From Zingiber officinale (taxonomy: Eukaryota > Streptophyta > Magnoliopsida > Zingiberales > Zingiberaceae), in the NCBI RefSeq assembly GCF_018446385.1, contig NC_056001.1, positions 107,486,436-107,550,435 on the forward strand: 64,000 bases of DNA. Direction: 5' to 3'. Below are positions 45,859 through 57,907 of the stretch, piece by piece. How positions within the stretch are numbered: position 1 is the stretch's first letter; every line of letters begins with the position of its first letter. The translations under genes and the position numbers were made by a program. Under the pieces are notes generated by a model. The model was given only the letters and a program-made list of their open reading frames with translations. It was not told the origin of the DNA and made no database searches.

Positions 45859-46263
45859 ACTGGTCCCTAAGAATATATCGCCAACTGCTTCCTTTGTCCC
45901 CTACCGCGCCGATCGGAGGAACCGCTCGGCTAGTACCTTCGAGGTGATACCAAGGCCGGGCCGAGCTAGATGTCCGCTCGACAGATGATTTGATGTCCGA
46001 CTCCACCCTGTCGAGCGAGGGAGCCTCAATTGCCAGGTCGATGTCGTGTCCCTTGTTAGCCGAGCGGGATGGCCACTCGGCCTTCGTCTCTTCCCGCTTT
46101 GCCTCATGAGCGTCGGAAGCTCGGCGTCAGGCCGAGTTGTCGAGGTGTCAGGCCGACTACTCTTCCTACTGATCGGGAAGGTAGCTCACCCGATTGGACG
46201 TATATCATGGATGTTGACCACTTTGACTTCCTACCGGGTGGGTCCCATCTTACCACCGGATCA

Positions 46264-47640
46264 TATACGATATTTAAGAAAGTCGCGCTTAATTAACTAA
46301 AATTAAATAAGTTTCTATGATTTATTTTTTTTTTCTAAAGTGCATGGAGGCATCTTGAAGGAGACAGATCCTCTAGTCTATAAAAAAATGGATCAGTAGA
46401 TAGATCATTTATAATTATGATTAGATCATGGTCGTGATCCAATCACCGTCCATCTAAATTATAATGTGAGTCCGGACGGATGGCTGGAGGTCATTTGGAG
46501 ACCACCGGCAATGGACAAGTGGCCAAATAGTTCTGGCGTCGAGGAGAGAGTGGCCTCCGAATGGCCTCCGACCACTCACTCCGATTCAAACTATAATCTA
46601 GGAGCACAATAAATCTAAAGAGAAGTTATAACCAATTATAACTAGATCATAATCACAATCCGACTACATTTACTAATGATCCACCCTCTAATCTATTTTC
46701 TATGAAGCAAGTGATCTGGGCTCGTCTTGAAGGGCCTACTCCACCTTTTGCCACCACTAAAAACAAACATTTTGATGATCATTCAAACTTAAAAAAATCT
46801 GCCGTTCACAAAAATTTAATCTACGCGGAATGAAAAAAACAAAAGAGTTTCGTCAAAAGCAATTGGGCTGGGCCTCCATAGGGAAACGCCCATGGAAATA
46901 TTTACGACCAATTTTAGCACCTTAGGCCTCCAAATTAAAAAAATCAAATTTAATTGTAGAAAAAACAATGTTGCAATACTCACTAATTAATACTATTAAT
47001 GAAATTTTAGGATTCCTATAAATAAAAAAATATCAAACTTTTTAATTTTTAAATGATATAGTCCATCAACTTGTTTTATTTGAAACTGATCGATAGATTA
47101 AAAAAATTCTGAATCACTTAAAGCAAAATTAATATACTTTTGCAATCCGTTTTAATATATTCAAGCTCTATAGTATAAATTAAAAATAATAAACTTTTAA
47201 ATAGTTAGAATAAAAAATTGAAAGTATAAAAAAAATAATACATATTTTTAGAATTATAAAAATTATGTACGTGAAAAAAGTAATGCTGAAATTTCTTCGT
47301 GCGGTTTAGTATTACACTGTTTGTTGAATTTTTTATGACATTTCAGTCACTGTCGCAATAAATTTACATGTAAATCGACTTTGACTTTTAAAATAATGTA
47401 TAAATACAACTTGAAAAAAAATATTTTTAAAAATATGCTCTTTGCCCTTAACTCTTGTTTTGATATTCCGCAAGTTGATTGTTTTTTTACGTTGTCTAAA
47501 AATATAATTTTAATGATTAAATCTCATGGCAATATCATTTATAAAATATATCAATAAATATTATTAATTTTTTAATAAATAAATAAATACATTTACTTAT
47601 AAGATAATATTTGACCAAATTACTCAAGGTGAGGCAGGAT
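46264..47640. other. Intergenic AT-rich region
   Basis: No gene, RNA or mobile-element boundary was recognised. Sequence becomes strongly AT-rich after 46900. Confidence 0.5.
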
Positions 47641-47689
47641 AGGTCTGTCATGTCTGATGATATATTATCAATGTAGTTGCTAGTATATC

Positions 47690-47903
47690 CTTTTCCCTTA
47701 GGGACGGTGTGACAGTTGAACTATAAGTTATTATTATATGAGGTCTTGGGTTAAAATTTGGTATGTCTGAGTATATTTTTTTTTTCATATCTTAGTCATC
47801 TATACTAATGACTAGTAGTCATCCATGATTTACTTTTTCCGTATTAGCCTAAAGATGGATTAATGGGAGGGATGAGGGCGAGCGAATCACCTTTTACCAC
47901 ATA
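47690..47903 (+). mobile_element. tRNA-derived SINE copy 1 (diverged)
   Basis: The tRNA-like head (ggtgtgacagttgaact; B-box-like ggtcttgggttaaaatttgg near 47742) and the tail (gatttact..., ending caccttttaccac) match the other copies of the array by order of motifs. It is weakly conserved. Confidence 0.5.
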
Positions 47904-47969
47904 GTATATATCGTCCTAATATTATCCTCGGGCAGGGTTGAGTTGGTTAGTACTCGATAGAGTTGCTAT

Positions 47970-48447
47970 TGTTGCGCAAAGAGTGGACAACACCTCTCAA
48001 CCTCTAAAGCGGAAGAAGGCGAAGAGAGAAAAAGATCGTGCAGAGCAACAAGACAAAGATGCACAAAAGGAGAGAAACATAAGGAAAGGGAAGAGGAAGA
48101 GAAAGAAGAAGAATTACCATGATTCGACGGCGTGTCTACTCCACAAAAACGACCAAAGCTTTATTAGAATTTTCTTTACACAAAAGAATCACATTATATG
48201 ATTCTTGTGATTGTTGTACAATAGGTTTACAATGATCTTTATAAATAGTGCATAAATCCCTGACCCGGTAAAATCATAACAGAATTTTATTATGAAAAAT
48301 CGCAACAGAACTCTATTATGAAAAATCGTAACAGAATTCTTTTATATAAAATTGTAACAGAATTTTATTACGAAAAATCTTAACAGATTTTTCTTCCATA
48401 GCATCCATCGCATTGACCTTCATCTAACTATGAGTCACCCGTCAACA
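47970..48447 (-). repeat. 3' LTR of the second Tork-like element
   Basis: 478 bp, starting tgttgcgcaaag and ending gtcaaca. The aacagaatt and ttcttccatagcatcca blocks match the other Tork LTRs in this window. Confidence 0.9.
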
Positions 48448-48542
48448 ATCTCCATCTTAGCGAATATTCACCCCTTCGAAGAACATGAGTATCTGAATAA
48501 AGCTCCATCTGTATTTCTGGGTCTGAGATTCCTTCCTCTAAC

Positions 48543-49476
48543 TGTTGGCACAGCAGACAGGCAAGAGGGGAGGGGTGAATTGTCTGAAATAGAAAAAAAT
48601 ACCCTCCTCGTTCTTTTAACTCTAAAAATGCAACAATAATAAAATAATAGAACTAAAGAAGACTCAACAGTTGACTTGGTTACAACCTGGGTGGTTATTA
48701 ATCCAAGGCGGTTGAACAACTCAGTAAGAATCTCCTTCTTTGAAGGTGGAGAAGTCTTTTACACACTGAAAGCTCTAAGAGTTGCTAAGAAGTTAGTACA
48801 AGAGTTGATATCCTATTTCCTACCTCCAGAGGCCTTTTTATAACTCCTTAAAATTCTATCTAAAGGCGTGAGGGTGCCTCCCAAGGGGTGGAAGGCGCCT
48901 CCAAGGCAAGATGAGTGGATAAACTTTTATCCACTTGCAAACAGTCAAGTTGACTGGTTTGAGGGCGCCCTCAATGGCATTGAGGGCGCCTCCAAGGCAT
49001 AGAGGGTGCTTCCAAGACATGGAGGACGCCCTCCCGCCTGAAGAAGGCGGAGACGCCCTTAACACTGTATTGAGGGTGCCTTCAGCTTGCTTTTCTAGCT
49101 CCTTTAGACCTTCGGAAGCTCCGATCACTTGGGTGATTGCGACCAACTGAAATAGGGCTCACCCGAACCCAATTTCCGACCTTCTCCTCGAGCAGGCTTC
49201 TGCTCCGGCTTCCACTCCGGCTTCCGCTTTGGCTTCTCTTCCCTCGAATGTCGCGTACGTTCTTCTCGTCCACCGGTGTACTCTTCCGCAATTCTTTTGT
49301 CCCTCGGATGCACTGAGCTCGTCGGATCCCTTCCCGTGTCGTCCTTATCGCCAGCTGCATCTTCCGCTCTACTTCTTGTATTCCTAAGCTTCTGCACACT
49401 TAGACACAGGGATTAAAACAAAATAGCACCCAACCTAACTTGGTTAATCACATCAAAATAACCATGGGGTCCAACA
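48543..49476 (-). repeat. LTR of a third, truncated Sirevirus-like element
   Basis: 934 bp with ends tgttgg...ccaaca. It has a ggaggggtgaatt block near its left end like the LTR at 44757, and several ggcgcc-centred gagggcgcctcc modules at 48860-49080. On the minus strand it is preceded by a polypurine tract aaaaagggagagat (49477-49490), so it is a 3' LTR. Overlapping ORFs inside it are not genes. Confidence 0.85.
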
Positions 49477-49490
49477 ATCTCTCCCTTTTT

Positions 49491-50160
49491 GATATGCATC
49501 AACCCAAGTTCAAGTTATGGTAAAACAAACAAGTAATTTAAAGAAATTACAGAACTAACATCATTTCAAGCATAAAGTTTGCAAAAAAAGAAATTGTAAT
49601 ACTAAAATGAATTGATCTATTAAAATTCAGAAAAAAATAAAATAAAATAATTTGCCAAAATATTCTAATTCTCCCTAAATTTGTACTTATCTCTCTTCCT
49701 TTGATCACATCAAAAAATAGGGTACACATAAAAAAAAACAAGGTACAGATTAAAAAATTTCGAGAAAGAAAAAAACTTCAAGTTGCAAATTTTCAAATTT
49801 TCCAAATTAAACAAAATTTGAAACAATTTCCAAGTTAGAAATTTCCAAAAAACTTGAAACATTTAAATAGTTGACAAGAATTTGAAAGCATTATCTTAAT
49901 TGCTTGTCAGTTTGTCAATTAAACATTTAATTCAAAAATCGACTTCCAGGCTGTGTCGAGGCACTAGGTCTTCTTGGTTATTAGATTATCAACCACTTCT
50001 AGACAAAGTCTTTTAAGGAATTGAAACATTTAATTTCTTCTGAAAGCCTTGATTAACAGAAGATTTTAATCTAGATAGAATTTTGGAACCCAATAGAGAT
50101 TCCTTCCTACTGGATTAGTTAGATATATAGGGGGTACATATCCTTTAGGTATTCTTCTAA
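49491..50160. other. AT-rich interior of the truncated Sirevirus-like element
   Basis: It includes aaatttcaaattttcc-type repeats (49750-49900) like those of the other Sirevirus-like elements. No pol motifs are present, so gag again directly adjoins the 3' part. Confidence 0.6.
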
Positions 50161-50164
50161 GTTG

Positions 50165-51450
50165 TCATTGATAATTTTTAATGTACCAGTTTAATTTTCC
50201 ATAAATCTTAAGGTTAGACTTTTGAAAAATGTTTGGTTTTTGACAACATGTATCTGATTTCAAATTTTCAATTTGCAATTTTAATTTTTCATTCTCTGAT
50301 TTCAAGTTATCTAATATTCTGTTTAACTCAGCAATCTGTTTTTCTGATTTCACTAAATCTCTTGTAAGAACTTTGATAAAATGAACAGACTGTTTAAGGG
50401 TTAGAGCACGTACCTCACTTACCTCAATTTCTGATGCTCCTCGTTCATCGCAGCTTTCTTCTTTTGATCCTCCCCCTTCATATATGCTCATCTCTGAGGT
50501 GGTCTCATCTTCTTCTTGATGGTTAGCTATTAGCGCTAGTCCCGAGAAGGCTGCTACCTCAGAATCAGAGGATGAAGAATCATCCCAAGTGGCCTTCATG
50601 GTCTTGTATTTGGAGGAAGTTGATTTTTTGTGTTTGTCCTTTTCCTTCAATTTTGGACAGTCATCCTTGATGTGTCCTTCTTCGTTGCAGTTGTAGCATC
50701 AGACAATTCTTTTGTTTTGATGATGTCTTCTTGACTGCGATTTAAACCTATTAGACTTAAGAAATTTATTGAACCTTTTTACCAGTAGAGTCGTTTCGTC
50801 TTCATCGATGGATGTCTCGGACTCTTGATCTTCCGTCCTTTTCTTTAGGGCAACGTTGAGGTTTGTCTTTCTATGTCTTTTGAATATGTAATTCTAGATT
50901 TGTGAAGTTCGAAGGTAGAAAATAGATTTGCTAGCGTACTTACCTCAAAGTCCTTAGAGATGTAGTATGCATCTACTAAGGACGTCCATTCTGAAGTTCT
51001 TGGGAAGGCGTTGAGCACATACTGGATCGAATCTTGATTTGTTACTGATTCTTCGAGATTGTTTGGCTGAGTTATCAGCTCCTTGATTCGTGCTTGAAGT
51101 TGCGCTACCTTTTCTCCATTGTTTATCCGAAGATTTGTTAGCTGAGTTCAGAGGATGTCCCGTCTTTCTAACTTCATTTCTGAAGTACCTTCGTGGAGCT
51201 CCAAGAACTTCTCCCAGTGATCTTTGGTGGAGATGTAGCTGTCGATTTGCCTGACCTCCTAGGGCGGAAGGACGCTGAGCAGATGGAATTCTGCTTTCTC
51301 GTTTGCCACGAAATCGGCTTACTCTTTCTTCGTCCACTGATATTCTTCTTTCTCGGCTCCTTTCTGATCTGTAGATGCTACAAAACTGTATTTCATTGTT
51401 AATAGAATATCGAAATTTGGGGGTGAATACTTGCACCGGCCATCGTCTTA
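50165..51450 (-). pseudogene. Degraded Sirevirus-type gag
   Basis: The open part 50650-50165 carries TWDDSSSSDSE, an acidic stretch and a coiled coil (IAELNRILDNLKSENEKL), matching the second half of the gag at 42893-44347. Upstream, pieces in shifting frames give HWEKFLELHEGTSEMKLERR and VLNAFPRTSEWTSLVDAY, the UBN2 part. Several frameshifts and stops separate them. The zinc-knuckle region near 50640-50710 is degenerate. Confidence 0.8.
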
Positions 51451-51479
51451 ATCTTTGTTGCTTCAGATGGCGATTAGTC

Positions 51480-53046
51480 CTTCTGAATACTTGCTTAAAA
51501 CAAGGAAAGTTTTAAACACAAAATTAAAACTTCCTAATTTGTTTCCGGAAATTTTAAAAATAAAATTTTCTCTTTAAAAATTTCCTTCATAGTTGGTTAT
51601 AAAAGGAAACTTTTATAAATTAAAATCTCTCTATTAAAACATGTGGATGATTACAATAAGGAAAGTTTTCTCAAAATTAAAATCTTCCTTTCAATCTACA
51701 AATAAGGAAAGATATCAAATCTTTTCTCTTAATCTTTTGTAGAAACTATAAAAGGAAAGATTTAAATTTTAAAAACTCTCTTTTAAAATCATGAGGTTAC
51801 AAAAAAGAAAAGTTTTATCAAAAATTAAAATCTTCCTTTTAACTACAAATAAGGAAAGATATCAAACCTTTCTCTTAATCTTTTTGTAGAAAACTATAAA
51901 AGGAAATATTTAAATTTTAAACTTTCTTTTAAAACCATGGCTTCCACATAAGAAAGATTTTAAAAAATAAAATCCTTTTAATTTATTGTGGGCGACCACC
52001 TAAGCTTGGGTTCAAGCTAGGGCCGGCCACACTTCAACCCATCCAAGTCATGTCTTGGCCGACCCTTGCTTGGGCTCCAAGCTTGGCTTGGCCGGCCACC
52101 TAAGGATGGGTAAGAAGGTGGGTATAGGTGGGTATAAGACTTTATAAATAAGAGACTACGACAGGGACCGGGAGGAAGAATTGATTTTGGTCTCCCGATG
52201 AACTTGAGCTTCCCGGCCCCGAACACCCAACTCGAGTTCATCAATAATATCTCATTCCACTAAAAAGTTATTATTGAACTACCGCACCAATCCCATATTA
52301 CTATATGAGCTCCTTCTTATCATGAGTGTGTTAATTTCTCTGTGTTTAAGATATAGAATGTCCACTAAATAAATAAGTTACTGACAACTCACTTAATTAA
52401 TATCTAGCTCCAAGAGTAGTATCACTCAACCTCATTGTCATGTCGGACTAAGTCCACCTGCAGGGTTTACATGACAATCCTTATGAGCTCCTCTTGGGGA
52501 CATTATCAACCTAGATTATTAGGACACAATTTCATTCTATAATCAACAACACACCGTATAAATAATATCATTTCCCAACTTATCCGCCCTATTGATTTAT
52601 CGAACTAAATCGCACCCTTCGATAAATTAAAGAAATGAATATTGAGTATATGTGCTTGTTATTATATCATGATTTAGAGCACACACTTCCATAATAACAA
52701 AGTTCTTGTTCTTTTATGCAGTCAGTATAAAAAGAACTTATCTTAAATGGTCCTGCTCAATACACTCAGAGTGTACTAGTGTAATTTTATAATCAAGATA
52801 AACTAATATCAAATTACACTACGACTATTCCAATGGTTTGTTTCTATCCATCTTAGTCATGAGCTACTGTTTATAATTTATAAGGAATTGATAACATGAT
52901 CTTCTGTGTGTGACACCACACACCATGTTATCTATAATATAAATTAATTGAATAATTACACTTAGCATATAAATGTAGACATTTGACCAATGTGATTCTT
53001 ATAAATGTTTATACAAAAAACTAGGCTTTTAGTATACATTCCAACA
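51480..53046 (-). repeat. LTR fragment of an Angela/Ivana-like copia element
   Basis: On the minus strand it starts tgttggaatgtatactaaaa at 53046, a start common to a family of plant copia LTRs. It continues with the gtccgacatgacaatgaggt and ggccggccaagccaagc blocks and AT-rich aaggaaagattttaa repeats. The other LTR end and a primer site are not seen. The left edge is a breakpoint somewhere near 51480. Confidence 0.65.
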
Positions 53047-56000
53047 ATATCAATGTGCTTGGTTCTCGCATGATGTACCTGATTCTTCGTCAAATAGATA
53101 GTACTCTGATTATCGCATAACAACTTGACTCCATCTTGCTGAACACCAATTTCTCTGACCAACCCTGTAAGCCATAAGGCCTCCTTCGCTGCTTCAGCTG
53201 CTGCCATGTGCTCTGACTCCGTAGTAGACAATGAAACAATAGATTGTATCATAGATTTTCAACAAATAGATTCTTCTGTCATAGTGAACATGTATCCTGT
53301 AATAGACCTCCTATTATCTAAATCTCCTGCATAGTTCACATCTATGTACCCAACAACTGAAGAATCTTCCGGTTGTCTACTGAATGATGTCATAATCAGT
53401 TGTATTTCTGAAGTATCTGAAAATCTACCTCACTGTATCCCAATATGGTCTATCATGATTTGAGAGAAACTTGCTTACCATATTAACTGCTTGCGCCAAA
53501 TCTAGTCTCGTACAAACCATAACATACATTAAACAACCAACTGAACTGGCATAAGGAACCTTTGACATCTCTTGGATCTCGTCAGCCATCTTTGGACACT
53601 GTGTATTAGATAACTTGAAGAGATACGCCAGGGGTGTGCTCACCGACTTTGCATTCTTCATGTTAAACCTATCCAGCACCTTCTCCACATAGCTATGTTG
53701 ATACAACAATAGTCTCCCTGAAGCTCTATCCCCGTGAATCTCCATCCCAAGAATCTTCTTGGCCTCTCCCAAATTTTTCATGTCAAATTTCTTACTCAGT
53801 AGCCTCTTCAATTTGTCAACCTCTTTCATTTTTCTTCGTAAAAATGAACATGTCATCTACGTATAGTAGTAAGAAAATCAGTAATTCATTTTCAAGGCTC
53901 TTCACATATATGCAACAGTCATACTCATATCTCTTATATCCGTTTTAAATCATGTATAAATTAAATTATTTGTACCATTATGTAGGAGATTGTTTCAATC
54001 CATAGAGTGATTTCTTCAATTTGCAAACCAACTGCTCTTGTCCATGTTGACTAAATCTCTCAAGTTGTGACATAAAAATCTGCTCCTCTAAATTTGTATA
54101 AAGAAATGTCATCTTCATATCCATTTTATCTAGCCGCAAATCGTGATGTGCCACCAAAGGCAACACCGCTCTAATTGATGTATGTCTTACCACTAGAGAA
54201 AAAATTTCTTTATAGTCAATCCTCTTTGCTACCAACCGAACCTTGAACTTTACTTCTTCTCCCTCCAATATTATTTTTTTCTTGAATATCCACTTGCATC
54301 CTATAGCTTTCTCTCCTTCAGGAGCTTCCACTAGATCCCACGTTTGGTTCTTATGCAACAACTCTATCTCCTTTGCCATAGCACCTGCCCACCTGTCTCT
54401 CTCATAGTTGTGTATTGTCTCCTGAAAAGATGTAGAGTCTCCCCTACTAGTGATAAGCGCATAAGAAACCAAGTCTTCAAATCTATATTTGGTGGATGAT
54501 TTTACGACTCGTCTTGTTCTACCACCAGGTATAGTGCGATACTCTGTGTGCTCTGAGCTAGAATCATCGGAGTCATGAGTCTCTAGCTCCACCGACATAA
54601 CATCTTTCTCCATGTTGCTATGTGGTGTTTCCTTTCCTTCTTCTCGAGTATGTTGTAGCATAATTTTCTCATCAAACACCACATCTCTGTTGATCACTGC
54701 CTTGTTTGCCTTAGGATCTCAAAACTTGAAGCCTTTAACTCATTTCTGATACCTCAGAAAAATGTACTATTTTGACTTCACATCCAGCTTTGATCTTTCC
54801 TCATTAGATATATGCATATACGTCGAGCATCTAAAAAATCTAAGATGAGAGTAATTTACTTGATTTCCTGTCCATACTTCCTCTGATACTTTGTCTTCTA
54901 GTGCTGCCCTTAGTGATCTATTAATGAGATAACATGACATGTTAACCGCTTCCGTCTAGAAATTCTTTGCAAGCCCTGCATTAAGCCTAAGACATCTTGT
55001 TTTCTCAATGATTATCCTGTTCAAGCTTTCCGCTACACCATTCTACTGAGGTGTCCTACGAACTGAGAACTACCTTATTATCCCATGCTGCTCACAAAAT
55101 TCCAAAAACTTTGAATCTGTGTACTCAGTCCCATTGTCTGACCTAAGACATTTGATCTTCCTTCCGATCTGGTTCTCCACTTCAGTTTTCCACAGTTTAA
55201 ACTTTACAAAAAAATTTGACTTATGACGCATAAAGTATACCCAAACCTTTCGTGAGAAATCATCAGTAAAATTCATAAAATACAAGTGCCCTCCACATGA
55301 TTCTATACTATACTAGTTGGTCCCCAAATATCCGTATGTACGTAGTCTAGAATCCCCTCCGTTTTATTTATTGTTGTCTTGAATTGTACTTTGTTCTGTT
55401 TCCCAAGAACACAGAATTTGTAGAATTCAAGCTTGCATGTCTTGACACCCTTCAACAAATCTCTCTTGTGAAATTCTAACATCTCACGTTCACCCATATG
55501 CCCTAGCCGTATATGTGACAAGACTGTACTGTCTGATTCAGATTCCACTGAGGCGACCCCACCTACAACTGTAATCCATATCAACTTGTAGATGTTTCCT
55601 GCTACCTTTTGTCCTTTCATTATTGTCAGAGCTCCCTTCCTAACCTTCATCACCCCACTCACTGATTTGTAATTGCAACTAATGTCATCCAGTGTGCCTA
55701 GTGAGATCAAGTTCTTCCTTAGTTCTGGTATATATCTGACATCACATAGAATTCTGATCACACCATCAAACATCTTGATTATGATGTTCGCTATGCCGAT
55801 AACTCTGCATGACACATCATTTTCCATCAACACTGAATTAGAATTCACTGCCTTATAGGTGTCAAACCACTCCTTGTTTGGAGTCATGTGATATGAACAT
55901 GTAGAGTCTAAAATCTATGCATTCGTCAGTTGGTTCGAACTCGACATAACTGATAGCATATCTCCATCACCGCTTTCTAAATTTTCTTCTTCAACTATAT

Positions 56001-56800
56001 TTGTAGACTTTGTCGAATTACCTTTGTTCTTTACAACATGTTTCTTTATCTCTGGACAATCTCTCTAGATATAACCTTTACCTCCACACTTATAGCAAGT
56101 GATCACCTTCTTCCTTCTCGACTTCGAATGAGACTTCTTGTTGTTACCCGATCCATGTCGAGATTTACTTCTACCACGCTCTTGGTTGCTATTTATCATA
56201 AGTCCTTCTTCTTGAGAAACTTCATCGCTTGTTTTCTTCATTTGGTGAAAACTTAGCAACACACCTGTGATCTCCAATTTGAGAGTTTCTTTACCCAACA
56301 TCAAAGTAGTAACTAAATTCTCGTACGTAGGAGATGAAGGTAGAGAATTCAATAACATCAACACCTTGTCTTCGTCTTCGATCTTCACATCAACCTGCTT
56401 TAGATCGCTCACAATATAATTAAATACGTTGATGTGCTAGCTCACATAAGCTCCTTCTGCCATCTTCAGCCCGAACAATTTCTGTTTGAGATACAACTTG
56501 TTTGTCAATGATTTTGACATGTGTCAGCTTTTCAGCTTTTGCCAAACTGCCACCGGTGACTCCTCGTCCATGACATGGTACATCACATCATCCGTAAGAC
56601 AAAGCTTGATTATTGCCACTGCCTTCACCTGAAATTCTTCCCAATCTAATTTTTCCATGCTTTTCGGTTTCCTTTCTCCTAACGCCTTCACCATGTCTTG
56701 TTGCACCAACAAGTCTTTAACTCTTCTCTGCCATAATCCAAAGTTTCCGATTTTGTCAAACTTCATCATATCAAACTTCGCAGAAGTCGTCTCCAACATG
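53047..56800 (-). pseudogene. Copia gag-pol of the second Tork-like element, truncated in RNase H
   Basis: Right to left: gag (ATG near 56800; WQRRVKDLLVQQDMVKALGE), a zinc knuckle beginning CYKCGGKG near 56100, a protease-like segment with 'HMTPNKEWFDTY' (55890), an integrase zinc/core region (WHxRLGHMG-like; 55887-55070, with FTDDFSRKVWVYFMRHKS), reverse transcriptase (54697-53978: CKWIFKKK, KVRLVAK) and RNase H (53252-53047: TTESEHMAAAEAAKEALW, HHARTKHID). Stops and frameshifts are present, and the YVDD region near 53860 is broken. The frame ends abruptly at 53047, where unrelated LTR sequence begins. Confidence 0.9.
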
Positions 56801-56839
56801 TTGAAGAAATTCGCCAAAACCTGTAGCTCTAATATCAAT

Positions 56840-57308
56840 TGTTGTGCAAAGAGGAGGCAACACCGCTCAACCTCTAAAGCGAAAGAAGAGGAAGAGATCG
56901 CATAGAGTAACAAGATAAAGATGCACAAAAGGAGAGAAAACACGAGGAAATGGAAGAAGAAGAGAAAGAAGAAGAGTTATCGTGGTTCGGCGGTGTGCTT
57001 ACTCCATAAAAACGATCGAAACTTTATTAGAATTCTCTCTACACAAGAGAATCACATTACATGATTCTTGTGATTGTTGTACAATAGGTTTATAATGATC
57101 CGTATAAATAGTGAATAAACCCCAGGCCCGGTAAAATCATAACATAATTTTGTCATAAAAAATCACAACAAAACTCTGTTATGAAAAATCGTAACAGAAT
57201 TTTATTATATAAAATCGTAATAAAATTTTATTACAAAAATTTTACAAATTTTTCTTCCATAGCATCCATCGCATTGACTTTTATCCAAATATAAACCACT
57301 CGCCAACA
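56840..57308 (-). repeat. 5' LTR of the second Tork-like element
   Basis: 469-bp partner of 47970-48447, starting tgttgtgcaaagag and ending cgccaaca. It has more point differences than expected for a recent insertion. Confidence 0.9.
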
Positions 57309-57479
57309 TCTATCATAGAGTAAGAGTTCAAATCTTGATAAAGCCGAAGAAAAACCTCTCTCTCGCACTGGCTAATTACAACTTCCCGATTTATCTCCTC
57401 ACATATGGTCATGGGGCCAACCATATGGGGTTGCTGGATTGACAGATTTCCACCTTTACTACCATAGTATATATCGCCC

Positions 57480-57655
57480 TAGGGCATAGCCGAGTTGGTT
57501 ATCACATGACATGTTTGTAGAATTAAGCAAGGGTCGAATCTCGGCAAAAACAGAGGAATCATCCTCCCATGTGATGACTAGCTTTGATTTTCTAATTTAC
57601 TCCCTCCCAATGTGGGGAGGGGGGGAGGAGGCGCAAGGGTGATATATTTCACCTT
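57480..57655 (+). mobile_element. tRNA-derived SINE copy 3
   Basis: An A-box-like catagccgagttggttatca at 57485 and a B-box-like gggtcgaatctcg at 57531 are 46 bp apart, as in tRNA-derived pol III promoters. The tail ends atttcacctttttt. Confidence 0.75.
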
Positions 57656-57679
57656 TTTTTTGCAGAATAGTATGTAGTG

Positions 57680-57893
57680 TTGGCCTTCACGGGCATAGCT
57701 AAGGTGGTAAATAGATGAAGGTTTGTCGAGGTCAAGAGGTCGAATTTTGAGACTAGTGGGGCGTAAATTCCCGCACCTTGTATTACTCATCCCTATCCAC
57801 TTACCTCCTCAGTTACCGTGATTTATCTCCTCAATATTAGTTCTGGGGCAGACTGGTGGGGGCTCTAGGTGAGTGCTTCGCCTTTTACCACTA
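57680..57893 (+). mobile_element. tRNA-derived SINE copy 4
   Basis: Head cgggcatagctaaggtggta, B-box-like aggtcgaattttg, body with gatttatctcctc and end cgccttttaccac, in the same order as the neighbouring copies. Confidence 0.7.
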
Positions 57894-57907
57894 GTATATA
57901 TCAATAT

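Larger units (their letters stand above)
36299..46263. mobile_element. Solo LTR of the TGAT...ATCA family, split by a Sirevirus-like element
   Basis: The left part 36299-36756 starts tgttcctgaccg and carries the ccctccgacactcaag motif near 36440 and a TATA-like ttgtatagggct near 36555. The right part 45864-46263 ends accaccggatca, like the LTR ending at 10094. Removing 36757-45863 joins them into one LTR of about 860 bp. The base pairs after the right end are tatac; a tatac also occurs at the microsatellite edge on the left, but a few acac bases away from the LTR start, so the target duplication is uncertain. Confidence 0.75.
47970..57308 (-). mobile_element. Second Tork-like copia retrotransposon, with a large internal replacement
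   Basis: LTRs at 47970-48447 and 56840-57308 are related to those of the element at 8511-14244. The primer site is at 56826-56837. The flanking pentamers gctat (47965-47969) and tctat (57309-57313) match at four of five positions. The minus-strand interior encodes gag, protease, integrase and reverse transcriptase up to RNase H at 53047. It then jumps to foreign sequence (48543-53046) and resumes only for the last 95 bp before the left LTR. Compared with the first copy, about 145 bp of RNase H is missing at the junction. Confidence 0.9.
47925..57462 (+). mobile_element. tRNA-derived SINE copy 2, split by a copia element
   Basis: The left piece 47925-47969 carries the A-box-like gggttgagttggttagtac. 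The right piece 57314-57462 begins with the B-box-like gagttcaaatcttgat and continues to a tail ending ttccacctttactacc. Together they match copy 3. The copia element 47970-57308 sits between the A and B boxes. Confidence 0.65.

Noticed and set aside
48430..49399. Several ORFs of 69-105 codons
   Set aside because: They lie within a copia 3' end and a Sirevirus LTR. ggcgcc-rich composition explains the open frames.
52017..52244. 75-codon minus-strand ORF
   Set aside because: It lies inside a copia LTR fragment and has no domain.
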